This document shows positions 52,201-64,000 of a DNA stretch of 64,000 nucleotides, one piece after another. Each line of letters begins with the position of its first letter. Position 1 is the stretch's first letter. The position numbers were made by a program, and so were the translations under genes. The DNA comes from Ficedula albicollis. Lineage: Eukaryota > Chordata > Aves > Passeriformes > Muscicapidae. The stretch spans positions 7,704,447-7,768,446 of the forward strand of contig NC_021677.1 in NCBI RefSeq assembly GCF_000247815.1, given 5' to 3'. The notes below the pieces were generated by a model that searched no databases, was not told the origin of the DNA, and saw only the letters and a program-made list of their open reading frames with translations.

Positions 52201-55200
52201 TCAAGGCTCCACATTCCTGCCATTCTTTGCACATGCTTTTCCAAACGTGAAATGCTGCTACATTACAGGCTGACCATCCAACTCAATGCATCACCTGCTT
52301 CCTAATCACCTCTCCGCCATCCAGCGTGCACAGACACACACTATAGCTATTCCTTGCCATAGTCTCAAGAGGATTTCAGATTTCTGGAAATCATGCCCAT
52401 CACGCCCAGAACATTCACTGACCAGTGGTTTTTCTCTTTGGTAGCCTTCCCTAATCACAGGCCTCATTCAATTTAAGCACCACTGACTGAGTCTCCTATT
52501 TTAGAATTCTGCAGTAGATTCCATTTGCTAATACTAACAGGAAATCCCTTGAATCTGCCTCATGCCCTTTCACTGACTTCACAAATCCAATTGATACAGA
52601 TAGAGCCAATTTCTGAAACTGCAGCTGTCCACACTTACAAAGCTCTGACTGTTAGATAAAAAAGTGCCAGCTGGAACAAGAAGTTTCTCCTTCTACTGGA
52701 TGCCACACTCCCAGCCAAGTGGGCAGCTGTCAGCTTGGGTGGTGGCAGAGCTGCTCGAATGGGAAACCCTTAGATCCAGTCCCTCATGTTCACCCTAAAT
52801 TAATTAACCAGCCCCACAATAGGAAAAGGGAGTAAAGCTCAGTCCCAGAAGAATGGAGTAGCAGTTGTTTCCGATCCCCTTCCCATATTATTGCATCCCT
52901 CATGGGCCATAGTAGCTGGAGGCAGAGGAAGGTGCAGAATTTGGGACAAAAAGCTCCGTTGGCCCCTCTTTGGATCTAAAAAGGGCCATGGTCTCAGACT
53001 CACTGAAAGAGAAGATGAAGTTCTTCTCAAGTCCGAGCAGTGTTCTGCACTTCACAAAGCTAACGTGTGATCTTGTGATGATTTTCACTGTTGGTTTTAA
53101 ACCGTGCATGAGTTTTAATCTGCATACAATTACAGCTCCCAAGATGTTTTAATAAACAGGCACTAAACTGGCTCCACCATCCTCAGCCTGAATGTGTCTG
53201 AGGGGGAATATGGATAATCTCCCATCAGAGGATAAGTGGATATGCATTCCTCCCTGATATCAAGAAGGCACTCTACCTGGGAAGGGAATTTCAGAGAATT
53301 GAAACAGGCTGAAAGTTCACTTCAGCAGAGGTGAGTCTAATCCTCTGTCCTACACCATCACTCCATGAAGTGGCTCTGCTGGGTGCCACAAGTCCTTCCT
53401 GCAGGCTATGGCTCTTGGCCACCTGCCTGAGTATCAGGAAAACTATTTAACAATCCCTTTGTGGATCCCTACTTCACCTGCCATTGGTCCAGTAAGGGAA
53501 TAAGCATAAGCAGAATAAAAAAATCCATGTCATTAACGACACTCAACAGATTTCATCAGTGCCTTCCTAAAAGATTCCTGTCTTGGAACCAAAGGCACCT
53601 CATGGCTCACTGTACATTTTCAGTGAACCCTTAGAAGCTAACAGAAACTTTTTATTTCTTCTCTAAAATAACACAGCTGCCAACTGGAAAATGCCCATAT
53701 GCCCATCCATTGTTTTGCAATTTCCTTATTTCTTAATCCTTAATCTACTTTTCTGGAGATATTTCAGAGCCAATCCCTCTCCTCCCTCATCTCCCACATC
53801 AACCACTGAGTGGGAATTTCCAAAGGGGTCTATAAGTCTTACTCTTTACATACCAAGTTTCCTGAGATTTTTAATCTTTTAAACCTTCCTCCTAAACAAG
53901 GGCCTTTCAAAAGCATTATTTTCTATTTGGCAAATCATATCAATTCAGTACTTTCACTGAAATGAACAAAAATTCTGATAAGTTGGGAAGAACACTAAAC
54001 CAGAACCCTTTAATAACTTTGAATACTCCATGGGAAGCTCTAGTATCAGCATGAAGGTAACTGATTTGACCTAATACAATACACAGATAGACAGACAAAC
54101 AAGTAGATATGCGTTCATTATTATTTCAGAGATCTTAAGCCATAAGAAGAATGGGACAGTACATCAATTCTTCAGCCCAGAATTCATAAAAGAAATGAAA
54201 AATCCACATATATACACACACACACACACACATATGTCTATATATGCACACGCACATTTAAGTAAAGAAAATTTGTTTTTAAAAGGTGAAATACTGCTCG
54301 TGTAGATACTTTGGCACCCGTAATTGCACATTCCTTTTGGTTTTTTATCCTTACAGTCATCTTTACGGTCATTTCCTAAATGGGAAAAGGGTCTTCAGGA
54401 AAGAAAACCTTACAGAGAAAGAAACAAATAACTAAGTAGAAATCAAAGCTCAAGCAGTAAATACAACACTCAGTGCTTTTTATTAATGGAAACTTTCTAT
54501 ATGGATCCATGCAAGTTACATGTACAGAAAGTTGACTGTGGCTTTGTGGGCTTCTTAATATAAATATCCTGACATAAAAATTACTATTCTAGAAAGCTTT
54601 GTGGAAGGATTGGAAAAAATCTCCTCACACACAGACCTATGTAAACTGGTTGAGTAACTAGGGAGAGTTTTCGAATAGAAGCTCCCTTCCCCACCCCCTG
54701 TTCCAGACTCCTGTCTCATTTTGTGAAACTGCTTTGCTGTCTTTCAGAGCGGGCAGCTGAGCAATCTGTTTCAGTGTCCCTCTTTCCCATGGAACAAATC
54801 TCCCCCAGCCCTCCTGCTGCATCCTGACAGAGATGGCAGACCTTTCTTCACCGAATTCTTTCAATAATGCTGCAACTGCAACATTAGGAGAAACAATTAG
54901 GACTAAAGGGAGTCGCCTCTGTATGCCAGATCTGCTTAATAACTTAATTAAATAAACAGAATATAATTATAATGTAAATATTTCCTTTCTTTAATTCCAA
55001 GGCATCCTTAGAGAGAGAATACTGCTGAAATGATATAAGAATATTGAAAACCTTTTCAGTTCCTCCACACTAAAAAATAATTTTGCTGTTTTCCCATGCC
55101 TTCCCACTTGTAGTATTTAACTTTTGAAATTTCAGAACCAGCTATCAGACAGAGAAAAATGCATCCTTGGATATTAATACCCCGGATAGACAAAAGTGTT

Positions 55201-58200
55201 TATAATTGAAAAGGAGCCATGAAGGAGTAAATTGCTCTGTAATTTATAACTGCAGATTTCCTTCCTAAAATTATTTTCATTCTGCAGTGTTCTCTGAGAA
55301 CTTTTACAGTTTCAAATGTGTTTTTGAAAAAGTGTAAGACACACTCAAATCGTGTTGTCTTTTGGCATGTACACAGCCACTCAGAGACGATGACATTACC
55401 TTATGGCTTTGCATTGAGTGAAGTCTGATGGCTTCAGTATATTTATTCATGATTTACATCAGCCCAGGCTTAAATTTATCATCAAGTTGTTCCCCATGTA
55501 CTTACACAGGGAAATTTTCTTTGGCTTCACCACCACCAAATTCTGAATGCACCTAGCTATTTAGAAAGAGCAACAAAAATCTAAGCAGTATCAGTGTCAT
55601 CATCCTGAAATAGCACACATGACAACACCCCAGGTCAAGTATTATTTTAAAAATAGCAAGAGGAGCAATATAGAAAAATTTCTTGAATTAGGAATAAAAC
55701 TCCTTCGGTTGGCTAGATCTGACTCCAAATTACAGTGATCTCAGCTTTGTCCTTTCTCTCTCAGAACTGCTAAAAGTAAAAGTTTATGTACAAATGTGCA
55801 AACCCACCTAATGCTGACCCCAGAGCAGAATAAGTTGAATATCTTGAGGATTCTTCATGTGCACAAGCCTCCAAGAACACCTGAACCTAGCCAAGACACG
55901 CAAAACTTTGCAGGCAACCCAGAAAACCAAACCCAGCTGCAGTAATTACGGCCAAACCAGATTTTCTGGCAATGGCTTCCTTCACTTCACTTCATTTCAC
56001 AGTCTGGGCCCACGCTTCCCATTTTCCCAGTCTCCATTCCACTCTTTTCCACGTATGCATGTGAGTTAACTCCTTTTAAAAAACATAGGGTAATTTTGTG
56101 TCTGATGCCTCCTGTGATTGCCCCCGGTTTTCCTCATGACCTCCTATAGCAGCCCCACATATGTGCTCTGAACGCTGTGCCAGCGAATGGTTATGCCATT
56201 AATAAATCTCTGCAGAATGCAAGACACAGGTGTGTCCTGTCAGTTGACCTGAAGATGACCTGTGTGCTGAAGATGACCTCATGCTGCGCTTTGGAAGGAG
56301 GATGTTAAAGAGTCCAGGCAGCCAATGCTGACTGAGAGACATGGACCAGTACAACGGGGACTCAGCCTTCTTGCTTTCTCTGTGTTCCCACATGGCAAAA
56401 CCTCAGCCCCAGCTGAAGTTCAGTGTGTCCTACATGGAATAAGCTACAGGTTCGGACGTTAATTAGAGATTACTCCCACACCAAAAAGCGTTATGGAAGA
56501 GAAGAAACAAAAGTGGTTTAATTGTATTAACTCCACTGTTAATACAGGCCAGTAGTACATTTGAGTTTATGGTTGCAAATTGGTGTAAGACCAAAAAAAA
56601 AAATAGTCAATAAAAAGGCACTTCTTCCCAAGTCCCTGTTCTCAATCATCTCCTTGTCTTCAGAAAGTGACATTGAGTTTGTTGCCATTGTTACTTACAT
56701 CTTCCCCCTCATCAGACCTATTCTTATTTCTACTTGGTGCTCTTAATTCCTTATATATAAAAGTTTATATTTATCTATATAGTTATACACACATATTCCA
56801 CTCAATTTCCTCAGGATATGACTCTTCCATGCTGCATAAGCTTCCTTCCCTGGCCTTCTCCAGCTCTATCATTCTTTTTGCTACTGTCCAGGGTGCAGCT
56901 GTCACGGGCAGGACCCCAGGTCCTGCTGCTCACACACAGATTGATCAAGGTCAGGAAAAGGGTAGCCAGTACCTGCTGCCTCCCACTCTCCCAAACCCTT
57001 CACATCAGAACAAATGTCTCCAGACAGGCCCGTGAGCTCTCAAATGCAGAAACAGATTGAGAAGTTGGTGAAGGGAGCTAAAACCCATCTCAGACAAGGA
57101 CATGAGTTTATGGCCCTCCCAGAGAAGGCCAAAGGCTGAGAAAGAGGCAGGGGAAGCTCAGGTGAGCACCCCAGAACATAAAAACTACAGTGGGTAATCA
57201 TGGTGATGAGGTTTCTTGTGTAAGGAAGCTTCAAGGGATAAAACAGATATGACTGAATATTGAAGTTGCAATGTTATTTCAAATAATCAATTAAAAATGC
57301 GGTTAGATAAGTAACTCATCTACATTATTTATACAACCTGTTCAGCATTCCTAATTTCCTAGGACTTGCAGACTGGGATTAGAAACTGGATTTAATTTTT
57401 TTTCTTAATCAATTCTGCTTTCATTTGGAATAGAGAACTAGAGAATGTATAGAAGTGTCGCAGAAGACTTAAAGCAGATGAGATTATGTGAGTTTCCACT
57501 TATTTTGTCAACATGCAGATGAGAAAAAAGAAAATCATGGTGTTTTTCCTCAAGTCTCTAAAATGTCACTTTTGGAGCCCTCTCATAGTAAGATTAGTAG
57601 AAACTGATGCTGAAACTGTAACTGAAAGGAAAATTTTGTGAACAGATTTGTAGAAAAAGGGATAGCATGGTTATGCTGAGTGCAGAGAGACTGAACTACG
57701 GAGAGCTCCATGAAATCCTGGAGAGTCATCTTAAATCTAAGTGCTCATCAAAACTTTTCACATAAATGAACCACCATGGTTTCCAAAAGGCAAAAAATCA
57801 CCATTCAATAGGACTCAGTTTGCACTGTGAAAGGTGAACTGGAACTGAAATGAACTTTCCCACGCGAAAGAAAATGCTTACATCCTGCCTGGGCAGTTTT
57901 AGAGAAAGAAGTCAGCTATGACATTTGGACATAAAACCAAAATTCTTGAGTCAGGGCTTCTCTAATCCATGGTCTCCATTGGAACCCATTTCTTGTTCAC
58001 GTGGCAAACCAGCCTCTGCAAGGGTCACCACGGAGAGATTCTACAAGGTGTCTTCAACTCCCCATCAATCTGAGGTGCAATCAGTGGGAGTTAGAGACTT
58101 AGCACCCTGCAGGATTTGAGCCAGCTTCAGAAAATAAAGAACCAAGGGTATAAAACTACACTAAGATGGATTTCTTTTCGCAGTTTCAAAACCCTAAGGA

Positions 58201-58629
58201 ATGTGTCATTGGAGCAATGGGATAATTATTACAGCACAGAACTTTAAAAGTAAAAATGTTCTCTATTCCCCTTTGATGTTTAAAGAAGAATTAATTCAAA
58301 GACATGCAAAAATTCATGGAATTTAAAACACCAAGTAAGTGTAGTCTAGCCTTGTCAGATACAGGGTGCCTTTTACAAGACATTTCCTAGCTTGCCCAAC
58401 TACAGTGGAGCCCCTACAGCTTTTTCAGATCTCCTCTACAGTGTAGTTAGATTATCCTTAGATACAGTAAAATAATTAAACCTCACCAACTAAAAGGGAT
58501 GTGACTTCAAAGGCTCTTCTCTAAAGCACTACTCTCCATCAATTAACTCACTCTGAGCCATGCAGAACCTAAAGTAACATATCCCAGACAGTCAGCTGTG
58601 TCCTGGGCTGCACCAAAAAACCCACAGTT
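52201..58629. other. Unique non-coding sequence
   Basis: No gene recognised. It contains the microsatellite at 54.2 kb (listed separately) and AT-rich segments near 54930-55010. A small partial duplication, 'gctgaagatgacct' twice, lies at about 56250-56283. Open frames are 129 codons or fewer. Confidence 0.5.
54211..54257 (+). repeat. (CA)n / (TA)n microsatellite
   Basis: A TATATA start passes into about eleven CA units, then an ATATGTCTATATATGCACACGCACA-type imperfect tail. It resembles the 19.1-kb microsatellite in composition. Confidence 0.9.
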
Positions 58630-59189
58630 GGTGGGTCTAGAGAGGTGGTACCTCCCTTTTACTCTGCTCTCATGAGACCCCAGCTGGATACAGGTTGGGG
58701 GCCTCCAGCATAAGAAGGCATGGACCTGTTGGAGCAAATCCAAAGAAGGCCCCAAGGATGATCACAGGGAAGGAGCACCTCTCCTATGAAGACAGGCTGA
58801 GAGAGTTGGGGCAATCCAGCCTGGTGAAAAGAAGATTCCAGGAAGACCTCAGAGCCTCTTCCAGTACCTAAAGGACTACAAGAGTTAGAGAGTGACTTTC
58901 TGCAAGGGCATGGAGTGACAGGACGAGGAAGAATGGCTTTTAAATGAGAGAGAGTGGGTTTAGATAACATACTAAGAAGAAATTCTTTACTGTGAGGGTA
59001 GTGAGGCATTGTGGCACATTGCCAAGGAGGAGCTGTGGATGCCCCATGCATTCCTGGAAGTGTTCAAGGCCAAGTTGGATGAGCTTTGAGCAGCCTGGTC
59101 TAGTGGAAGACGCCTCTACCCACAGCAACAGGAGGAGTTGAACTTTAGATCTTTAAGGCCCCTTCCAAACCACACCACTCTACAAAATG
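58630..59189 (+). mobile_element. CR1 LINE 3' end, plus strand
   Basis: The characteristic CR1 boxes occur in order: 'tttactctgctctcatgaga' (58658), 'ggcatggacctgttggagca' (58717), 'gatgatcacagggaagg' (58757), 'cacctctcctatgaagacag' (58776), 'ctgagagagttggggc' (58798) and 'gcaagggcatggagtgacag' (about 58902). Further downstream come 'agaaattctttactgtgagg' (58979), 'gtggatgccccatgca' (59035), 'gaagtgttcaaggccaagtt' (59057), 'cctggtctagtgg' (59094) and 'atctttaaggccccttccaa' (59149). It covers the C-terminal reverse-transcriptase region and the 3' UTR, and it is 5'-truncated as usual. Frameshifts and stops destroy the reading frame. The terminal 8-mer repeats normally ending CR1 are degraded. 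Confidence 0.95.
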
Positions 59190-60307
59190 TGTATTTTTCC
59201 TTTGGACATATGGTCCAAACAATTATGAGACTGTTTCCCAGTAATTAGCAAAGCTTTCAGCAAACTAACCTAGTTTTCAAGATCTCACCCACCCACTGAA
59301 CTGGTACCTCTTCAGCAGCATCCCAAAGGGAAAATGGCCGCCTGTGATCACACCAGACTTTTCCCTTCAGACTTTATGGATACCCATCTCACAAATGCTG
59401 CTGCAATTTATAATTTTCAGCATCATTTTTAATTTTTGTAATTTTTAGTAAGTGAATGATTGGCATTAGTAGAATGAGAACTGTTGAAACAGGATCCTTT
59501 CTTTCCTAGAACATTCTGCATTCAGCAAATAATACCCTATTTCCATTGGGATGAACATTTTTGCAATATGAGTTAAGTTTAGTGCTTGCCCCATGATGAT
59601 GACAACTTAGTCCCGTTAATTATGCCTTGGACCCTAACTGGCTCTTAAGTTAACCTATTTCTCATCCTGTGTGTCTAACTTCAGCCTTGCAAGGACAACT
59701 GGTGAAAGGCCGAGGTCTGAATGAGGTGCCTTAGCCACTGTTTAGCAGTGGGGTGTGAAGCTTAGCCCAGGCTGCCCCTCCAAATATTTGTACTTCTCGG
59801 GAAGGATTTCCAGCTGCTGCTGTGCTACACTGGCTTTTGTGACTGTATCTTGGACTTGCCACATTTGCACACCTCTCATCGGTGTAAGCTGTACCCTGAG
59901 ATCTCAGAAATTCAGGAGTTTAGGCCAGATTTGGTCTTGTTTTCAGAAGTCAGGGTTGGAAGGGGTCAGTGAATTGTGGAGTTTGCACATAAAAAACAGT
60001 AGACAATTTTTGACTTCCATTTCTAAAAGACCAAGTTCTTTGGCACAGATATCCTTCCTGTTATTATTATGGACAAGACTGATATTCTGTACCGTTTTGT
60101 TTGGGGTTTTTTTTAATCTGTCTCTTCAAAGTTTCCTTTCTTTTCAGTTCAGGCCATCAGGTCTATGGCTGGACTTAGAAATCAGTCCACTGAGCAAAGT
60201 CATGCAGGCATTTACCACAGTGGAAGCTTTCATTGGAGACCAGCCACGGCTACTGATTCTGAGGACCACCTGATTCCCTCTATGAGGCTCCTCTGCTACT
60301 TCGCAAT
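59190..60307. other. Unique non-coding sequence
   Basis: Nothing recognisable. A 172-codon open frame at 59755-60273 (+) has no domain signature and is treated as chance. Confidence 0.5.
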
Positions 60308-60378
60308 TAAATTTTCCGCTACACCTCACTAAATTTCCACTAGGCCTTGCTAAATTTCCACTAGGCCATGCTAAACAG
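60308..60378 (+). repeat. 21-22-bp short tandem repeat, about three copies
   Basis: Three units starting 'taaatttt' or 'taaatttcc' (60308-60329, 60330-60350, 60351-60371) followed by a partial unit. Units two and three differ at one or two bases and unit one is more diverged. It is a minisatellite-like slippage repeat. Confidence 0.85.
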
Positions 60379-62800
60379 GGCAACATGACAAGAATGAAGG
60401 TAACTTATTGTGAAAGCATAAAACAACAGCAGAGTTCTCTCTAAGAGATTGCCATGAATAAAAGACTTTAATCATATTAGACATTAATTTGCTCTTACAG
60501 CATTTTTGTTTGAGGAGCTTTCATGCTCATGTCTCTTTGATTAATTCTTTGTAACTCTCCGGCTTGTGGAGGACTTGTGTTGAGCACAAGTTGGCTCAAA
60601 CCATGCTAGGGGCCATTCCAGCACTGTGAGACCACAAGAAATACTGATCAGTGCTGTGCTGTTTCCTGGTAAATAGAAGCCCTGTGACATGTTTTCCCCC
60701 TTAGAAAATGCCTATCCTTTATTCACCCAGGTTGATCCATTAAAGAAAACACACAGCTGAAATGTTACTGGTAAATATCATATGCATCAGCTTTTTCAGG
60801 AGCAACAGTGTTCATGTTGGAAGCCTACTTGTGAGGGAACCTCCTCCTTCAAATATCTCCAATTACTGCATTTTGATTCCCATCACATATTAATCTAAGA
60901 ACAGGAACCCAGATCCTTTTGGCCAAACAAAGCTGAAAGGGCACTAATGCTCTCCAACCAAGAGTGGTCATTGAGCCCTCAAATGAGATTCCTGCCCACG
61001 GCCAGTCCCAAGCCCAAAGCCTGCAGAAAAGGCAGCTGGGACCTTGGCACCTCCTGGTTGGTTCTGTAGATAGGTTCCTGTAATGTTGCACTACTCACTA
61101 ACATAGATGAAACCTCCTTGTGCAGCACTCTCGCTCTAAACCGTTTTGAAGGGATTTAAGGTGTTCGGGCCCCAGAGACTGATTTCACCCCAGTGAGAGC
61201 ACTGTAACTGCACAGATATCCATATCAGACTCTAAGAGCTGGAAGTCATTTAGTCTCTCCAAGCAAGTGTAGGACCACTCTGAAGTGCCCACTAGCCTGA
61301 CTCTCTCTTCAGAACTGAGTAGGTTCAATTCTTCCATTGCTCCAACTAGACTTCATTAACATTGCTACAACTTCCATCGTTCCACACTAGACAAAAAGGT
61401 TCCTTTTTCTTTTCAGCAGAACTTCCCTGACCATAAATGAGTTGCTCTGTCACCAGAAACCTACAACCCAGGCTGCAAATGCTGCACTTGGCTGGTTGTA
61501 ACTTACTCCAGCCCTTTGTCTTGCAAAGTAAAGACAGATGACTTGCTAGCGGTCATTTGTAAATAAGTTCAGGACTGGACTGCAATGATTCACAAAATCA
61601 ATGTTGTTACCTATTATATTGTATATAATGGACAGTGTTTAGTGGGGGGTGAGATGAGGGAGGGCTGCAAATACACTCGGCACTTCCAAGTTTGTGTACC
61701 TTAAATTGACTTTCTTGGTTCTGTAGTACATATTTTCAGAATGCTTGGATTTGATTCAGCTTTTCTGCTGAACAAAACAGTTTCCCTGCTCTGAGACCAG
61801 AGGAACACAGTGGTGAATCAGGCCCTTTATTTGCCTCCAATGGTTCACTATCAGGCCTACTGCAAACTACCTATTGAAAGCATGACAGCCATCACTATGC
61901 TCTATAGTGAGCATTTGGAGTATCATGCCCTAAGTATAGGCCATATGAAGAGGTCTTTTGTTTACAAAAGCAAACTGTACAGTGTTTAGTAAGCTAAGCT
62001 CCAAATATAGGATCGATAAAGCGCAGCTAAAATCAACTATTGCCTCAACAGGCATTCACAGATTTTCTCTGAATTAAGTGCGTTTGAATCTTGGGGCCAC
62101 AATGCCTTCACTCAGCTGTCACAGACAGTTCATGCAGAAACAGAGTAAGCTGGGACCTAGTATCAGGCAATGCGCAAGAACTTGAGGCTCCAAGTGGGGA
62201 AGAAAAAAAATGAGGGGAAAAAAAACCAAAATAAAAATAAACCATATGGAATCCACACTCAGATGCCTTTAAAACAACCACAAACATTCTTGCTGCCTCA
62301 AGCTGCAAATGTCGTGAAACAATTACTGGGTTGGGGGACTTCAAAGGTTCACTGAGAACAGCAGCTTTCTTTTTCAATCAAACACAGGAATAGGGCTTTT
62401 TTTCCTCTCTCCCTCTCTAGCTCTCCCCCTTTTTTTTCTGAGTCAAACAGCGCCTAGGCTTCCTGATTTCAAAAACCCTGTTCCGCTTCACTTGACCACT
62501 CCATAACCTTAGGAGAAGCTCAAAAACTTCAAAACGAAACTGTGAGTCATTCTGAATGAAAAAGACATTCTTATATTTCTTTAAGATTGAAAACTGCTGC
62601 ATTCCTTGTTTGTCAAATTTACATGAATGGTCTTTAAGAGCTTGCAGCTGAATGCCGAGTAAAGCTTAAACTTCCATAAATTCCCGTTTACTTAATCATT
62701 GATTCTAGAAGGTGACTGACAGTAATTTACAAGGAGATTCATAATTCACCGTGCACAGAAACAAGTGGACTTCTTGCCACTGCCTAATTTATTTATACTT
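60379..62800. other. Unique non-coding sequence
   Basis: No gene recognised. Mild A-rich and T/C-rich tracts occur at about 62200-62240 and 62395-62440. Open frames are 89 codons or fewer. Confidence 0.5.
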
Positions 62801-63152
<352 letters not shown>

Positions 63153-64000
63153 GACTTTTTGAAGCATCTATGCACTTTTATTTCATGTTTTCATTTCAGA
63201 AAGGCAACGGTTTAACCTCCATTTCCTTGCAGGAGCTTTTGTGAAGGCTATAGTGTTGCTTACCTCGAGCATTGGCTCGCTGGTGGAAAGAGCTGTGCTT
63301 AACATGGTGTTTTCAGATGGCTGAAAGCACAGGGCATGTTTGGCAGAACAGATATATGGCCGGCAGCCCCAGTTCTGCAGCATTTAAGGAGCATACCTCC
63401 CACCACCGGTAGAATCCAGGCTGGTCCAAGAGGCTGGATCCCAAGGGGTTCAAGTTGGCACTGACCCCTCTGCAGAGAGTCATGCACACAAAAATCATGC
63501 AGAAATAACATGCTGTCCCCTTTGAAGAGAACTGAGTCAAATTGTTAAAAATGAAACTGACTCATTGTAGAAACAGTGGTCACTGGAATGGCATCTCCAC
63601 AACTGCTGTGGTAAGAGAGGAAGCTGCCTGACCACAACTGCCTTTGTGCTTATTCTAGCTGTTTAAGTTCTAAAAACCACAAAACCCCATTTGAAATTCC
63701 ACTGTATAGCAAGGTTTGTGTAATGAGGTTACATTTCATAATAGGATCATTGAAAACTGAAACAAGCAGCATTAATATGTAGACTGCCTGCAACAAGCTA
63801 GCCAGCAGCGTGATGATGTCATTTTTAATTAAAAGTCTGTCCCTGTGTGATACGCTAAAAAAAGAGTGTGAATCAGGGAATATGCGTTGATCGCATCCAT
63901 AGGGAAAGACTGTCAAGTAGCACAGTGGTATTACAGAGCACCCTGCAAGCCATACGGCATGCCTTTAATAGAAATAATTCCCACGTACTCTGCTTGTGTC
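63153..64000. other. Unique non-coding sequence
   Basis: Ordinary sequence to the window end. No gene recognised. Confidence 0.5.

Noticed and set aside
59755..60273. 172-codon plus-strand open frame next to the CR1 copy
   Set aside because: No domain, no promoter and no splice structure. Not part of the CR1 coding region, which lies upstream and is disrupted.
60308..60378. Possible CRISPR-like short repeats
   Set aside because: Units of 21-22 bp sit head to tail without spacers, so it is a slippage minisatellite.

Overview
The window reads as non-coding nuclear DNA from a bird, most likely a passerine. Three things point there: CR1-type LINE 3' ends (one plus-strand copy at 58.6-59.2 kb, and older minus-strand copies at 30.4-31.0 kb and 41.8-41.9 kb), a solo LTR at about 38.4-39.06 kb that resembles the ERVL-type LTRs I recall from passerine genomes, and a generally repeat-poor, AT-rich, CpG-poor background. 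There are no prokaryotic operons, ribosome binding sites, rRNA, tRNA or CRISPR arrays. I found no exon I can assign to a known protein, so the window is either a gene desert or the inside of a very large intron.

Layout: 0-6 kb is unique sequence with small A, T and T/G tracts. At 6.0-6.4 kb there is a perfect (CAAA)n array of about 88 units. 6.4-12.2 kb is unique, with one ancient MIR/L2-like relic and a purine-only-style tract. At 12.23-12.46 kb there is a 117-bp tandem duplication. 12.5-23.3 kb is unique, with two further MIR/L2-like relics, a CA/TA microsatellite and one small Cys-rich ORF of uncertain status. At 23.35-23.95 kb there is a very recent duplication with a 324-bp period. 24-30.4 kb is unique with CNE-like AT-rich stretches. 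Then come the old CR1 copy, the solo LTR, a second old CR1 fragment, and a long unique block. The most extraordinary features follow: an uninterrupted run of 738 G flanked by T28 and T45 (50.8-51.6 kb) and an uninterrupted run of 343 G flanked by CCC and CCCCCC (62.8-63.15 kb).

I see no genes working together. The longest open frames are shadows of the poly-G and CAAA tracts, which lack stops in every frame. The items most worth checking are whether the two poly-G tracts are real DNA or sequencing/assembly artefacts, whether the perfect 23-kb duplication is real, and whether the 90-codon six-cysteine ORF at 18.5 kb is ever expressed. I found no convincing undescribed biological system. Repeat names were assigned by eye from memory of the families, without a database search.
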